64,000 nucleotides of DNA, taken from the NCBI GenBank assembly GCA_007115705.1, contig QXEO01000240.1, forward strand, positions 1,089,290 to 1,153,289, in the 5' to 3' direction. This document shows positions 44,067-57,354 of the stretch, in pieces. Each line of letters starts with the position of its first letter. The stretch's first letter is position 1. A model generated the notes under the pieces. That model did not search any database. It saw only the letters and a program-made list of their open reading frames with translations, and was not told the DNA's origin. Both the position numbers and the translations under genes were made by a program. The DNA comes from Dactylis glomerata (Eukaryota > Streptophyta > Magnoliopsida > Poales > Poaceae).

Positions 44067-45677
44067 ATGGGTACTCCTGAGAACACCAAGTTGTGTGACT
44101 TTACTAGCACAAACAACAATGATTTTATCTGCACTCCTATTGCGCCACCTGCTCTTGAGGCAAATTTTTATGAGATTTAACCTGTTTTGTTGAATCTTGT
44201 TATGAAAGAGCAATTTTCTGGTGCTAGTACTGATGATGTTGCAGCTCATCTCAACAATTTTGTTGAGGTATATGAGATGCAAAAGTATAAGGATGTATAT
44301 GGTGATATTATTAAGCTTAAGTTGTTTCCTTTCTCTTTAAGAGGAAGAGCTAAGGATTGGTTGCTATCTTTGCCTAGAAATAGTATTGATTCTTGAATTA
44401 AGTGTAAGGATGCTTTTATTGGAAAATATTGTCCTCCTGCTAAGATTATATTTTTGAGAAGTGATATTATGAAGTTTAGACAGTTTGATAATGAACATGT
44501 TGCTCAAGCTTGGGAAAGAATGAAATCTTTGATAAAGAATTGTCCCACTCATGGAATGACTACTTGGATGATTATCCAAACCTTTTATGCAGGACTAAAT
44601 TTTTCTTCAAGAAATCTCTTAGATTCACCTGCTAGAGGTACCTTTATATCCATTACCTTGGGTGCCACAACAAAGCTTCTTGATAATATGATGGTAAATT
44701 ATTCTGAGTGGCACACCGAGAGAGCTCCACAAGGTAAGAAGGTAAATTCTGTTGAAGAAATCTCTTCCTTGAGTGATAAGATTGATACCATTATGGCTAT
44801 GCTTGTTAATGATAGAGCTCATGTTGATCCTAGTAATGTTCCTTTAGCCTCTTTGGTTGCTCAAGAAGAGCATGTTGATGTAAACTTCATTAGAAATAAT
44901 AATTTCAATAATAGTGCTTATAGGAACAATTTTGCTAGCAACAATTATAGGTCGTATCCTTCTACCAATGGTAATGGTTATGGTAATTCTTATGGTAATA
45001 CCTCCAACAACACTAGGGGCGCGCCCTCTGATCTTGAAGTCATGCTCAAGGACTTCATTAGTAAACAAACTGCTTTTAATAAGTCTGTTGAGGAAAAGCT
45101 TGGTAAAATTGATGTTCTTGCTTCTAAAGTTGATAGCCTTGCTCTTGATGTTGAACTTCTAAAACTAAAGGTTTTGCCTCATGATGTGAAAGAAAGCAAG
45201 ACTTTGAATGCCATTCAGGTTAAGATTAATAATAATAATGTTAGGATGTTAGCAGAATTGCATGCTAGGTGGGAAAGAGAAGATGAGATGGCTAGAAATA
45301 TGAAGGTTTGTACTATTACCACCACTAGTGATGTTGTTTCAAATGTTAGCAATCCTCTTACTATGATTGGTGTAGAGAAAATTCCTACTCCTTGTGCAAA
45401 AAAAGCCTAAAACTACGAAAACTTTTCCTAATAAAAGTGCTGAAATTTTCCGGAGTATGGGAGACAATAGGTCTACTACCTTTAATGATTTTGATGTTGA
45501 TGGTTGCAATATTTCTGAAGTAATTTTGTTCTTGCAAAAGCTTGCTAGAAGTCCTAATGCTAGTTCTATGAATATTGCTTTTACAAAACATATTACGAAT
45601 GCTCTCATGCAAATTAGAGAGGATAAGTTGAAACAAAAAGTTTCTATCCCTAAAAAGTTAGAAGATGGTTGGGAGCA
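44067..45677 (+). pseudogene. Athila-like gag of element H, with stops and a frameshift
   Basis: From ATG 44067 (MGTPENTKLCDFTS) the frame has TAA at 44178-44180, TGA at 44394-44396 and TAA at 45408-45410. The last follows a shift in an A-run near 45400. The capsid-like domain is plain: KLKLFPFSLRGRAKDWLLSL, FRQFDNEHVAQAWERMKSL, FYAGLNFSSRNLLD. An Asn/Tyr/Gly-rich stretch near 44880-45000 and a coiled coil (KLGKIDVLASKVDSLALDVE) follow. The reading breaks off at 45677, where element J is inserted, and resumes in the protease at 52268. It formed the nucleocapsid of the element; this copy is dead. Confidence 0.88.
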
Positions 45678-47309
45678 TGATACGTCTCAAACGTATCTAT
45701 AATTTTTGATGCTCCATGCTTGTTCTTACACCATTTTCTTAGTGTTTTGTTACACTTCATGGCGTTTTTATGCATTTTCCAGAACTAACCTATTAACAAG
45801 ATGCCACAGTGCCAGTTCCCTGTTTTCTGCTATTTTTGTGTTTCAGAAAAGTTACACAGGAAATATTCTCGGAATTGGACGAAACAAAAGCTGAACATCC
45901 AGATATTTACCGAAGCTTCCAGAAGTCCAAAGAGGAGATGGATGGGGGCCACGGGGTGGCCACACCACCAGGGGGCGCGGCCTACCCCTGGCCCGCGCCC
46001 ACCTATGGTGAGGGCACCCTGGCCCACCTCTGGCGCCGCCCCTTTGCCTATAAAGACTCCTCGATGGGAAAAACCTAAATACCCGATCAATTTTCCCGAA
46101 ACACATCGCGATCCGCCGTCATCGTCGACCCAAGATCGGGAGGGTCCAGAAGCTCTTCCCGGCACCCTGCCGGAGAGGGGAATCGCCACCGGAGGTCTTC
46201 TTCATCGCCATGCTTGCCTCCGGCGCGATGAGTGAGTAGTCTACCTTAGACTATGGGTCCATAGCAGTAGCTAGATGGTTGTCTTCTCCACCATGTGCTT
46301 CATGTTTAGATCCCGTGAGCTGCCTTACATGATCGAGATCACCTTTGTGTAATTCTACATGTTGTGTTTGTTGGGATCCGATGAATATTGGTGTTATGTT
46401 AAGTTGATGTGCTGAATATTATCTTATGTTATCTCTATGTTGTTTATGATCTTGCATGCTCTTCGTTGTTAGTAGCTATCTTGGCCAAGTAGATACTAGT
46501 GACTCCAAGAGGGGGTATTTATGCTCGATAGTTGGGTTCATGCCTCTATTTAATCTAGGGGAGTGACAGAAACCTCTAAGGTTGTAGATGTGTTGTTGCC
46601 ACTAGGGAGAAAACAACATTCTTGTGTCCAAGGACATTCATTTTGTTTACACTACACACTTTGCTTAATGTAGTTATCTGTTGTCCGCAACTTAATACTC
46701 GTGGGGTGTTCGGACAATATCCCCGTGGGTGGATTATTAGTCATAGATGCAGTTGGATGGCGGTCTATGTATTTTGTTGTAATGCCCAGAGTAAATCTCA
46801 TAGTGATCCTCGTGACATATGCATGTTATCTTTATTCTATCAATTGCCCAACTGTAATTTGTTTACCCAGCATTTTGTTATTTATTTTATGGAGAGACAC
46901 CACTAGTGAACTGTGGACCCCGGTCCAATTTCCTTTACATTGTTACACCATTTTACTATTACTCGCACTGTTTACTTTCTTGTATACTACTACTGTTTTC
47001 CACTCGATACGCTCATACCTTTGTTTACAGCAAACCGGTGAGATTGACAACCTCATCGTAAGTTGGGAGCAAAGTATTTGGTTGTGTTGTGTGCAGGTTC
47101 CGCATTGCTACTAGTTGAAGACGCACCAACAAGAATCGTAAACGGCGCCCTTGCTGGAGTGTCACGAAGCTAGCAAGCATCACCTTCTGGAGTTTAGCTT
47201 TTCCTACTGGACGATAAACCTCGGTTTCTTACTGAGGGAAAACTTGCTACTGTGCTCATCATACCTTCCTCTTGGGGTTCCCAACTGGGTGGTCATCCTG
47301 CCCGCATCA
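45678..47309 (+). repeat. element J 5' LTR
   Basis: TGATACGTCTCAAACG to cccgcatca. TATA box tataaag at 46049-46055, preceded by GC-rich sequence, marks the likely transcript start. Confidence 0.88.
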
Positions 47310-47473
47310 AGCTAATTTTCTGGCGCCATTACCGGGGAAAAAGAAGACTTCTGCAAGGGGAGTTTCGCACGCACATCATTTACTTTGTTTTAGTTTTGCT
47401 TGCATCGTTTTTATCAAAAATATAAAAAAAATAGTTTCCTTTATAGTTGTTACTTTATTACTCTTAGTTCATT

Positions 47474-48070
47474 ATGTTGTTCCCTAAGTATGTTTTGGAG
47501 CACCTCTCAGTAGGTAGTTGTTCTATTATTGGGAAAAGTAACATTGAGGAGTTCTTTAATCATATTAGCATGCATAAAGATGTTGAGGATAAATCTTTGG
47601 CTGAGCTTGCTCCTAGTTATGAAGTTGCTTCTACTTATTTAGTTCCCATGTTGGAAGCTAGGTTTGCTAGCCTTAATCCTTTTATGCAACACATGTTTCT
47701 TAAGCTTCATGATATTGAAGACTCTGAAAAGAAAGATTTTATCTTGGAGACTTTGCGTAGAGAATTTAGAGATGTTGCCATTGAAGCTAGGAAAGTTTTC
47801 AAGTGCTTTAATATGCTTGGTTCGCCTGTTAATGTTTTTGGTACAACCAAAGAAGAAACCCAAGTACCAATACCTAGCAAACTCTTGGGATTGCATGAGG
47901 CTTTTGAAAACAATTTTGATTGGATCTGTCCTGAAAATCTTTTTAGTGATTTCAGTGAACCAAAGTGTGATCACAAGGGGTCTTCAAAAACTTATGTGGA
48001 TGCAATACAATGCCTTATTGAAAAGACTTCTACAATTGATCTTGATGCTTCATCGCTTGATATTACTTGA
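47474..48070 (+). CDS. unrecognised 198-residue protein of element J (intact)
   Basis: The frame begins MLFPKYVLEHLSVGSCSIIG, 136 bp after the primer site, where gag would start. It ends DLDASSLDIT. It is rich in Leu, Glu, Phe and Lys and probably helical (EEFFNHISMHKDVEDKSLAE, FLKLHDIEDSEKKDFILETL). I see no zinc knuckle, protease or polymerase motif and no clear membrane segment. Decayed relatives lie in elements G and K in the same position. Its last residues resemble the end of the host element H coding region (DASSLEIT), so it may be a gag-pol derivative or a captured gene fused to the shared 3' end. The function is unknown; a role in packaging or assembly is only a guess from position. 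Confidence 0.8.
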   Translation: MLFPKYVLEHLSVGSCSIIGKSNIEEFFNHISMHKDVEDKSLAELAPSYEVASTYLVPMLEARFASLNPFMQHMFLKLHDIEDSEKKDFILETLRREFRDVAIEARKVFKCFNMLGSPVNVFGTTKEETQVPIPSKLLGLHEAFENNFDWICPENLFSDFSEPKCDHKGSSKTYVDAIQCLIEKTSTIDLDASSLDIT

Positions 48071-50635
48071 TTTGCACCTTTCTGCGCCTAGCTCAAAGGC
48101 GTTAAAGAAAAGCACTCTTGGGAGATAACCCATTGTTTTACTTTCAGTTCTTTTTCTTTTATTTGAGTCTTGGAAGTTATTACTACTGTAATAACCGCTC
48201 CTTATCCTTTTTATTTCGTTTTGGTGCTAAGAGAAACCTCTAATTTGAGTGAGGTAAGATTTGGGGATGTTGCTGTCCTAAAACAGATTTCGGTGATGCA
48301 CCGTAAAAATTCGTGAAAATTCTCAGAATATCTTTTTGACCTGCAATTTCTTGTGCATATGCCCCAGGTTATATCCAAACTTTCATTAGTTATACACTTT
48401 TTTATTTGAGCAACAGAAAATCCTCGAAAAAATCGACCTTTGTCGGCTGTTCTGTTTTGACAGATTTCTGCCACTATTTGTGTTTGCCTCTCGATCGCTT
48501 TCTTTTTGAGTTCTTCTGATCATGGAACTTTTGAGGAAGTTGCTACAGTAGTATATGCTTTATATGTGGTGGTTTTGAGTTGAAATCCAAAGCAAAAGGG
48601 GGTTGATTCATTATTATGCTTACACTAATGTTGCTAATAGAATTGTGTTTAGTATTGTATGAAGGAAGTTTTCAAGTGTAGGGATTGGAGAATGATGAGA
48701 TGAGATGAGTTGAAGAATGGACAAAAGCTCAAGCTTGGGGATTCCCATGCACCCCAAGAAATATCCAAGAGGTACAAGCGTCAAAGCTTGGGGATGCCCC
48801 CGAGGCACCCCTTCTTCATCGGTAAAAATCAGGTCACCTTTCAACACACTATATTTTTATTGCTTCATGCATTATGCATTTTTCTTGGAGCGTCTTTACT
48901 TTTGTTTTCAGTTTTGTTTAGTTTTGTTTACTGCAATAAATGGTTGGACCCCAATGAATTTCTTTTGGAGAAGTTGCCTTGCTTTTCATTTGCCAAGAAC
49001 ACTCCGTTTTTCACTCTTATCGTTCAACGAGTGTTCTCTTTTTCTAGAACTGCGTTTAGCTTTCATTTTTTGCCTTGATTTTTATTCAGATCTTGTTATA
49101 TCTTTATATCAAGGTGTATTTTGACCTCTGGTCCATGTTGGTTTTCATCAAAAGAGTTGTTTCAAAAAGGTTCGAATGGTGTTGGAAAAGAGAAAAAAAT
49201 TCATGCAAAAAAAAGTGGTACAAAAAGGAGCTTGTTTAGACTGCGGCTTAGACTTTTTCATGTCATGCTTGATATCGTTTTGATAGTATGCTTAGTGGTT
49301 TTACTGTAGGATGACTTGTCTCAAATTACTGAGATTGCTTAATGAGCCTTTGAAAAAAATCATGCGTTGTTTTTATTATTTGGAAGCATTAATTTGGTTT
49401 TCTCCTTGATGCTTTATTTGGGTTGACTTGGCGCATGCTTACACATGTTTGACTCATACAAAGTCGCCATAAGCCTCTATGATCATTTAGTTTTTGACTT
49501 TTGATGCCATCTTATGCTTCTCTTAATGATGTTTTGTCGCTATGCATGATTATGGCCGTTATTGCTCTCTTAGTTGGTCGCTCCCAGTCTTTTGCTAGCC
49601 CTCATTTTATACTGAGTATGAGCTCTACTCGTGCATCCAACTCCCAAAAACCAAGTTGTTCTAATGTGTCCACTATAAATTCCTATGCATGGTATTTGCA
49701 AGCCATTCCAAGTAAATTTTCATGTGCTACCTTTCAAAAAAAAACCTTTAAAAATACTTCTCATTTTGTGACACTGTTTTCAGCTCATGGGGACGTAGTG
49801 GTCAGATTTGCTATCTTCCATATTGTTTATTCCAAAAAAAAGGCACTCCTCCATGGTATGTGAATGTTGGTGGGCACCCGATGGAATCGGTTAGCCATGG
49901 TTTGAGAAAGGAAAAAAGGCGAGGAGGAGTGCCAAGCTTTATAAAAGAGCACAAAAAGTGCCAATCTCTCTCTCAAAAACTTGCTTCATTTTTGTATGGA
50001 AGATAGTAAGAACCCCATTGCCAGTCGTTGACAAAGACAACCACCTCTCAAAACCCAATTTTTATCTCTCTGTTTTACAAATGAAAAGCTCTAGCACATG
50101 TTTAATCACTGCTTCCCTCTGCGAATGTCCTTTCTTTTACTTTTATGTTGAGTCACCGCCTTCTATATTTATGCACCGTCTAAGAGAGCATAGTTGTCAT
50201 TCTGAGTTTAATGTGCATAGTCCCAAAGTTTATCATTGATTGATTCATGATTTTGGTTTCACTTGTTCTTAAATTATTTGTATCTAGTCGCCCTCTTAAA
50301 CTTGAAGGTGTCCTATGCATTTATGTTTTGCTCTCTCATGAAGGACAAGCTGAAAACCATTTGCTATGTTTTTCCATATGATTTGAACACACATTTGACT
50401 TTTATTCTTTCATTTTCATGATCTTTCGTTTGTGTTCTTTTTCATGTTATAACATGGATGCTAAGTTTCTTCTATCAAGATTATATCTTTCATGCCCATG
50501 TTTTAAGTTCTTTGATCCCAGTACTCAATGCTTACATAGATGATCAAGATTGTGTTGGTGCATGTCACCTCAAAAAATATTCTTTTGTTATCACTTACCT
50601 ACTCGAGGACGAGCAGGAGTTAAGCTTGGGGATGC
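48071..50635 (+). other. non-coding 3' interior of element J
   Basis: Homologous to 52634-55266 in H and, reversed, to parts of G and K. It contains repeated phrases such as tcaagcttggggat and gcaccccttcttcatc. Open frames here are short and not shared between copies. The end (gagttaagcttggggatgc) is the polypurine tract. Confidence 0.7.
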
Positions 50636-52267
50636 TAATACGTCTCAAACATATCTATAATTTTTGATGCTCCATGCTTGTTCTTACATCATTTGCTTAG
50701 TGTTTTGTTACACTTCGTGGCATTTTTATGCATTTTCCGGAACTAACCTATTAACAAGATGCCACAGTGCCAGTTCCCTGTTTTCTGCTGTTTTTGTGTT
50801 TCAGAAAAGTTACACAGGAAATATTCTCAGAATTGGACAAAACAAAAGCCGAACATCTAGATATTTACCGAAGCTTCCAGAAGCCGAAGAGGAGACGGAG
50901 GGGGGCCACAGGGTGGCAACACCACCAGGGGGCACGGCCTACCCCTGGCCCATGCCCACCTATGGTGAGGGCACCCTGGCCTACCTCTGGCGCCGCCCCT
51001 TCGCCTATAAAGACCCCCCGACGGGAAAAACCTAAATACCCGATCAATTTTCCAGAAACACATCGCGATCTGCCGTCGTCGTCGACCCGAGATTGGGAGG
51101 GTCTAGAAGCTCTTCCCGGCACCCTGCCGGAGAGGGGAATCGGCACCGGAGGTCTTCTTCATCGCCATACTTGCCTCCGGTCCGATGAGTGAGTAGTCTA
51201 CCTTGGACTATGGGTCCATAGCAGTAGCTAGATGGTTGTCTTCTCCACCATGTGCTTCATGTTTAGATCTCGTGAGCTGCCTTACATGATCGAGATCACC
51301 TTTGTGTAATTCTACATGTTGTGTTTGTTGGGATCCGATGAATATTGGTGTTAAGTTAAGTTGATGTGTTGAATATTATCTTATGTTATCTCTATGTTGT
51401 TTATGATCTTGCATGCTCTCCGTTGTTAGTAGCTATCTTGGCCAAGTAGATACTAGTGACTCCAAGAGGGGGTATTTATGCTCTATAGTTGGGTTCATGC
51501 CTCTATTTAATCTGGGGGAGTGACAGAAACCTCTAAGGTTGTAGATGTGATGTTGCCACTAGGGAGAAAACAACATTCTTGTGTCCAAGGACATTCATTT
51601 TGTTTATATTACACACTTTGCTTAATGCAGTTATCTGTTGTTCGCAACTTAATACTCGTGGGGTGTTCGGACAATATCCCCGTGGGTGGATTATTAGTCA
51701 TAGATGCAGTTGGATGGCGGTCTATGTATTTTATTGTAATGCCTAGAGTAAATCTCATAGTGATCCTCGTGACATATGCATGTTATCTTTATTCTATCAA
51801 TTGCCCAACTGTAATTTGTTTACCCAGCATGTTGTTATTTATTTTATGGAGAGACACCACTAGTAAACTATGGACCCCGGTCCAATTTCCTTTACATTGT
51901 TACACCGTTTTACTATTACTCGCACTGTTTACTTTCTCACATACTACTACTATTTTCCACTCGATACGCTCATACCTTTGTTTACAGCAAACCGGTGAGA
52001 TTGACAACCTTATCTTAAGTTGGGAGCAAAGTATTTGGTTGTGTTGTGTGCAGGTTCTGCGTTGCTACTAGTTGAAGATGCACCAACAAGAGTCATAAAT
52101 GGCACCCTTGCTGGAGTGTCACGAAGCTAGCAAGCATCACCTTCTGGAGTTTAGCTTTTTCCCACTGGACGATAAACCTCAGTTTCTTACTGAGGGAAAA
52201 CTTGATACTGTGCTCATCATACCTTCCTCTTGGGGTTCCCAACTAGGTGTTCATCCTACCCGCATCA
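50636..52267 (+). repeat. element J 3' LTR
   Basis: 1,632 bp, starting taatacgtctc (TG changed to TA) and ending cccgcatca, followed by gagcc. Confidence 0.88.
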
Positions 52268-52630
52268 GAGCCCATCATTGAGATGAATGTGAATGATTTT
52301 GATTGCAATGCTTTATGTGATCTTGGTGCAAGCATTTCTATTATGCCTAGAAAGATTTATGATATGCTTGGTTTACCACCTCTTGAAAATTGTTATTTTG
52401 ATGTTCCTCTTACTGATGTTGCTAAGAAGAAACCTTTGGGAAGGATTAATGATGTTCTTATTATGGTTAACAATAACCTTGTTCCCGTTGATTTCCTTGT
52501 TTTGGATATTGAATGCAATGCTTCTTGTCCTATTATTTTGGGAAGACCTTTTCTTAGAACTGTTGGTGCTATTATTGATATGAAGGAAGGCACCATTAAA
52601 TATCAAAATCCACTTAAGAAAGGTATGTAA
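52268..52630 (+). pseudogene. Athila-like aspartic protease of element H, downstream part
   Basis: Reads EPIIEMNVNDFDCNALCDLG and on to GASISIMPRKIYDMLGLPPL, NNNLVPVDFLVLDIECNASC and PIILGRPFLRTVGAI, ending KKGM with TAA. This is a complete retropepsin-like fold with the active D in CDLGAS and the ILGRPFL block. It is the continuation of the gag frame interrupted at 45677. The stop after 121 codons and the lack of reverse transcriptase downstream show that H itself is deleted for pol. Confidence 0.85.
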
Positions 52631-55266
52631 CACTTCCCTAGAAAGAGAAAGAAATTACTTTTTGACTCTATCCTTAGAGCAAATTATGAACTTGATGCTT
52701 CATCACTTGAAATTACTTGATTTCCACTTTCTGCGCCTAGCTCAAAGGCATTAAAGAAAAGCACTCTTGGAAGATAACCCAATGTTTTCTTTTCAGTAAT
52801 TTTTCTTTTGTTGAGTCTTGGAAGTTATTACTACTTTAATGACCTCTCCTTATCATTTTTATTTCGTTTTTGTGCCAATAAGAACTTCTAATTGTAGGAA
52901 GGTAAGATTTGGGGAAGTTGTTGTCCTAAAACAGATTTCTGCGCTGTACCGTAAAGATTCGTGCAAATTCTCAGAATGTCTTTTTGATCTGCGATTTCTT
53001 GTGCACATGCCCCATGTTATTGCCTAACTTTCATTAGCTTTGCACTTTTCGATTTGAGCAACAGAAGATTTTCAAAAAAATCGATCTTTACCGGTTGTTC
53101 TGTTTTGACAGATTCCTACCACTATTTGTGTTTGCCTCTTGATCTCTTTCTTTTTGAGTTCTTTTGATCACGGAACTTTTGAGGAAGTTGCTACAGTAGC
53201 TTATGCTTTAATGGGTGTTATACTTGAGTTGAAACTGAACCAAAAGGATGTATTCACTATCTTGCTTGCACTAATGTTGCTAATAAGAATTGTGTGATGT
53301 TTTGCATCAAGGAAGTTTTCAAGTGTAGGGAAAGGAGAATGATGAGATGAGATGAAGTATGGACAAAGGCTCAAGTTTGGGGATGCCCATGTCACCCTAA
53401 GAAATATCCAAGAGGTACAAGTGTCAAATCTTGGGAATGCCCCGAGGCACCCATTCTTCATCGACAAATATCGGGTCATCTTTCAAGACACTATATTTTT
53501 ATTGCTTCGTACACTATGCGTTTTTCTTGGAGCGTCTTTATTTTTTCTTTCAGTTTTATTTTGTTTTGTTTGCTGCAATAAATGGTTGGACCCCAACATA
53601 TTTCTTTTGGAGAAGACACACTCTGTTTTTCATTGCCAAGAACACTCTAGTTTTCACTCTTTTTGTTCAACGAGTGTTCTCTTTTTCTAGTACCGCGTTT
53701 AGCTTTTGTTTTTCACCTTGATTTTTGTTCAGAACTTGTTAGTTCTTTGTAGCTAGGTGTATTTAGACCTCTGGTCTTTGTTGGTTTTCATCTTTAAGAG
53801 TTGTTTCAAAAAGGTTGCTTGGTGTTGGAAAAAAAAGTTGCATGCCTATAGTGGTACAAATGGGAGCTTGTTTAGACTGTGGCTTAGACTTTTGCATGTC
53901 ATGCTTGATGTTATTTTGATTATATGCTTAGTAGTTTTTGCTGTAGCATGACTTGTATCAAATGACTGAGATTGCTTAATGTGCCTTTGAAAGAATCATG
54001 CGTTGTTTTTATTATATGGGAGCATATTATTGTGGTATTCTCCTTTGATGCTTTATTTGGGTTGACTTGGTGCATGCTTACACCATGTTTGACTTTAACC
54101 AGTCACCTTAAGCCTCTATGATCATTTGGGTTTTGACTTGTGATACCACTTTATGCTTTGGTTAATAATGTTTTGTCGCTATGCATGATTATGGCCGTTA
54201 CTGTTCTCTTAGTTGGTCACTCCCAGTCTTTTGCTAGGCTTCATCTGTACCAAGAGGGAATACTTCTCGTGCATCCAACTACCAAAAACCAAGTTATTTC
54301 AAAGAGTCCACTATAAATTCCTATGCATGGTATTTTCAAGCCATTCCAAGTAAAATTTCATGTGCTACCTTTCAAAAAAAAACTTCAAAAAACTTCTCAT
54401 TTTATGACACTGTTTTCAGCTCATGGGGACATAGTGGTCAGATTTGCTATCTTCCATATTGTAATCTTTCAAAAAAGAAAAAAAAAGAAAAGAAAAAAGG
54501 CACTCCTCCATGGTATGTGAAAGTTGGTGGGCACCCGATGGAATCGGTTAGCCATGGTTTGTGAAAAGAAAAGTGGGGAGGAGTGCCAAGCTTTATAAAA
54601 GAGCACAAATGTGCCAATATCTCTCAAAACTCGCTTAGTATGGAAGATAGTAAGAACCCCATTGCCAGTCGTTGCCAAGAACAACCACCTCTCAAAACAA
54701 ATTTTCATCTCCATTTTATAAATGAAAAGCTCTAGCACATGCTAACTGCGAAGGGCCTTTCTTTTACTTTTATGTTGAGTCTTCACCTTCTACCTTTATG
54801 CACCATCTAAGAGAGCATAGTTGTCATTCTGAGTATAATGTGCATGGTCCCAAAATTTATTATTGATTGATTCATGATTATGGTTTTGCTTGTTCTTAAA
54901 TTATTTGTATCTAGTCACCCTCTTAAACTTGAAGGTGTCCTATGCATTTATGCTTTGCTACTCCATGAGGGACAAGCTGAATACCACTTTGCTATGTTTT
55001 TCTATATTCTTGAAACAAACAATTGACTTTCAATGCATTATTACTTATGATCTTTTGTTTGTGTTACTTTTCATGTTATAACATGGTTGCTGAGTTCTAT
55101 TATCAAGATTATATTTTTTATGCCCATGTTTAGAGTACTTTGATCTCAACACTCAATGCTTTATATCGTTTGATCAAGATTGTGTTGGTGCATGTCACCT
55201 AAAAAATTATTGTTTTGTTATCACTTACCTACTCGAGGATGAGCAGGAGTTAAGCTTGGGGATGCT
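52631..55266 (+). other. non-coding 3' interior of element H
   Basis: About 2.6 kb collinear with the J interior after its frame. It starts with a trace of coding (ASSLEIT before a stop near 52720) and then the shared ctgcgcctagctcaaagg motif. No reverse transcriptase or integrase remnant is seen. Confidence 0.7.
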
Positions 55267-56867
55267 TGATACGTCTGAAACGTATCTACAATTTTTGATG
55301 CTCCATGCTTGTTTATGCACCATTTGCTTTGTGTTTTGCTTACACTTCGTGGCATTTTTATGCATTTTCCGGAACTAACCTATTAACGAGATGCCACAGT
55401 GCCAGTTCCCTGTTTTCTGCTATTTTTGTGTTTCAGAAAAGTTACACAAGAAATATTCTCGGAATTTGACGAAACAAAAACCAAAGTTCCTATTTTTCCC
55501 GACACGAGACGGAGTCCAAAGCAGAGACGGAGGGGGGCCAGAGGGCAGCCGCACCATAGGGTGGCGCGGGCCACCCCATGGCCGCGCCACCAGGTGGTGT
55601 GGACCCCTGGTCCACCCCCTGAAATCTTCCTTCCGCCTATATATTCTCCTCGACGAGAAAACCCTAAGGTCACGAACTCTTTTCCAGAAAACATACTACA
55701 AGCCGCCGTCATCGTTGACGCGAGATCGGGAGGGTCCAGAAGCTCTTCCCGGCACCCTGCCAGAGAGGGGAATCACCAACGGAGGCCTTCTTCATCACCA
55801 TGCCTGCCTCCGAGTGATGTGTGAGTAGTCTACCTTGGACTACGGGTCCATAGCAGTAGCTAGATGGATGTCTTCTCCTCCATGTGCTTCATGTTTAGAT
55901 CTTGTGAGCTGCCTATCATGATCAAGATCATCGTTATGTAATTCTACATGTTGTGTTTGTTGGGATCCAATGAATATTGAGTACTATGTCAAGTTGATTT
56001 GTGATTTATCATCTCTATGTTGTTTATGATCTTGCATGCTCTCCGTTGCTAGTAGATATCTTGGCCGAGTAGATGCTAGTGACTCCAAGAGGGGGTATTT
56101 ATGCTCGATAGTGGGTTCATGCCTCTAGTAATCTGGGAGAGTGACAACAACTTCTAAGATTGTAGATATGTTGTTGCTACTAGGGAGAAAACAATAATCT
56201 TGTGTTCAAGGATATTTGTATTGTTTACATTACACACTTTGCTTAAGGCGATAATCTGTTGCTTGCAACTTAATACCCAATGGTTGTTCAGATGATATCC
56301 GGCGGGTGGATTATTAGTCATAGATGCAGTTGATTACGGTCTATGTATTATGTTGCAATGCCCAAGTGAATCTCATAGTGAACCTCGTGACATGTACATG
56401 CATTGTTTGCATTCTTTATTCTGTCAATTGCCCAACTGTAATTTATTTACCCAGCATGTTGAACTGTGGACCCTGGTCCATTATTTACATTCATATTACC
56501 GTTTACTTTCTACAAGCATTATTTACTTTATCGCAAACAAATATCTTTTACCATATGATACGTTTAATCCTTTGTTTACAGCAAACTGGTGAGATTGACA
56601 ACCTCACTGCTAGTTGGGGCAAAGTACTTTGGTTGTGTTGTGTGCAGGTTCCACGTAACAGCTGGCGCCGAGCTAAGCCCCAGATAAGGCGCCATATATA
56701 AATTGTCTAGAGCAGTCGCCAAGTCAGCTAGCATCAACCTTCGGAAGTTGGTTCTTTCTCCTACTGGTTCGATTAAACCTTGGTTTCATACTGAGGGAAA
56801 CTTGCCGCTGTGCTCATCATACATTCCTCTTGGGGTTCCCAACTGGGTGGCTAGCACCGCTAAATCA
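55267..56867 (+). repeat. element H 3' LTR
   Basis: 1,601 bp, TGATACGTCTGAAACG to ccgctaaatca, followed by gcgtc and the resumed LTR of G. Confidence 0.88.
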
Positions 56868-57354
56868 GCGTCAGACAACAACATGGAACCTGCACACAAC
56901 ACAACCAAAATACTTTGCCCCAACTTACAGTGAGGTTGTCAATCTCACTGTTTTTGCTGAAAACAAAGGATTAAACATATAGTGTGGAAAGAGATGTTTG
57001 TTTGCAGTGAATGAAATAGTACTTATGGAAAGTAAACAGTGTTTGCAGTAGATGGTATTATCAATATAAAGGAATGGACTGGGGTCCACAGTTCACTAGA
57101 GGTGTCTCTCCATAAAGAAAAATAACATGCTGGGTGAACAAATTATAGTTGGGCAATTGACAAATAGAGAATGCATAACAATGCATGTACATGTCATGAA
57201 GATCACTATGAGATTCATTTGGGCATTACAACATAATACATAGACCATAATCCAACTTCATCTATGACTAATAATACACCTTCAGGATATCATCCGAACA
57301 ACCTTTGGGTATTAAGTTGCAAATAACAGATTATCGCCTTAAGCAAAGTGCGTA
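56868..57354 (-). repeat. element G: right LTR, continued (cut again by element K)
   Basis: Continues the LTR from 42270 and aligns with 36900-37390 of the left LTR. It stops at gcgta (57350-57354), where element K begins; the rest lies beyond the window. Confidence 0.85.

Larger units (their letters stand above)
45678..52267 (+). mobile_element. element J: non-autonomous Athila-like element inserted in gag-protease of H
   Basis: LTRs of 1,632 bp each (45678-47309 and 50636-52267). Flanks gagca and gagcc fit a 5-bp target duplication with one change. Removing J rejoins the host reading frame exactly. About 32 differences in the first 490 bp of the LTR pair, mostly transitions, show moderate age. 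Primer site TGGCGCCATTACCGGGG at 47321-47337. The interior holds one intact unrecognised frame and 2.5 kb of non-coding sequence. Confidence 0.88.
42271..56867 (+). mobile_element. element H: Athila-like element with decayed gag-protease, split by element J
   Basis: Two 1,601-bp LTRs (42271-43871 and 55267-56867) frame it. Left flank gtgcc and right flank gcgtc fit one original 5-bp duplication with two C-to-T changes. The LTRs differ by about ten positions in the first 130 bp, so it is old. Primer site TAGCGCCGTTGCCGGGGA at 43882-43899 has lost the TGG. gag and protease are recognisable; reverse transcriptase and integrase are missing. Confidence 0.85.

Noticed and set aside
45702..47309. 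Several plus- and minus-strand frames of 60-144 codons in the LTRs (also at 50664-52071, 55383-55828, 56324-56933)
   Set aside because: They recur wherever the LTR is present, in both strands and with different breaks; they are LTR sequence, not genes.
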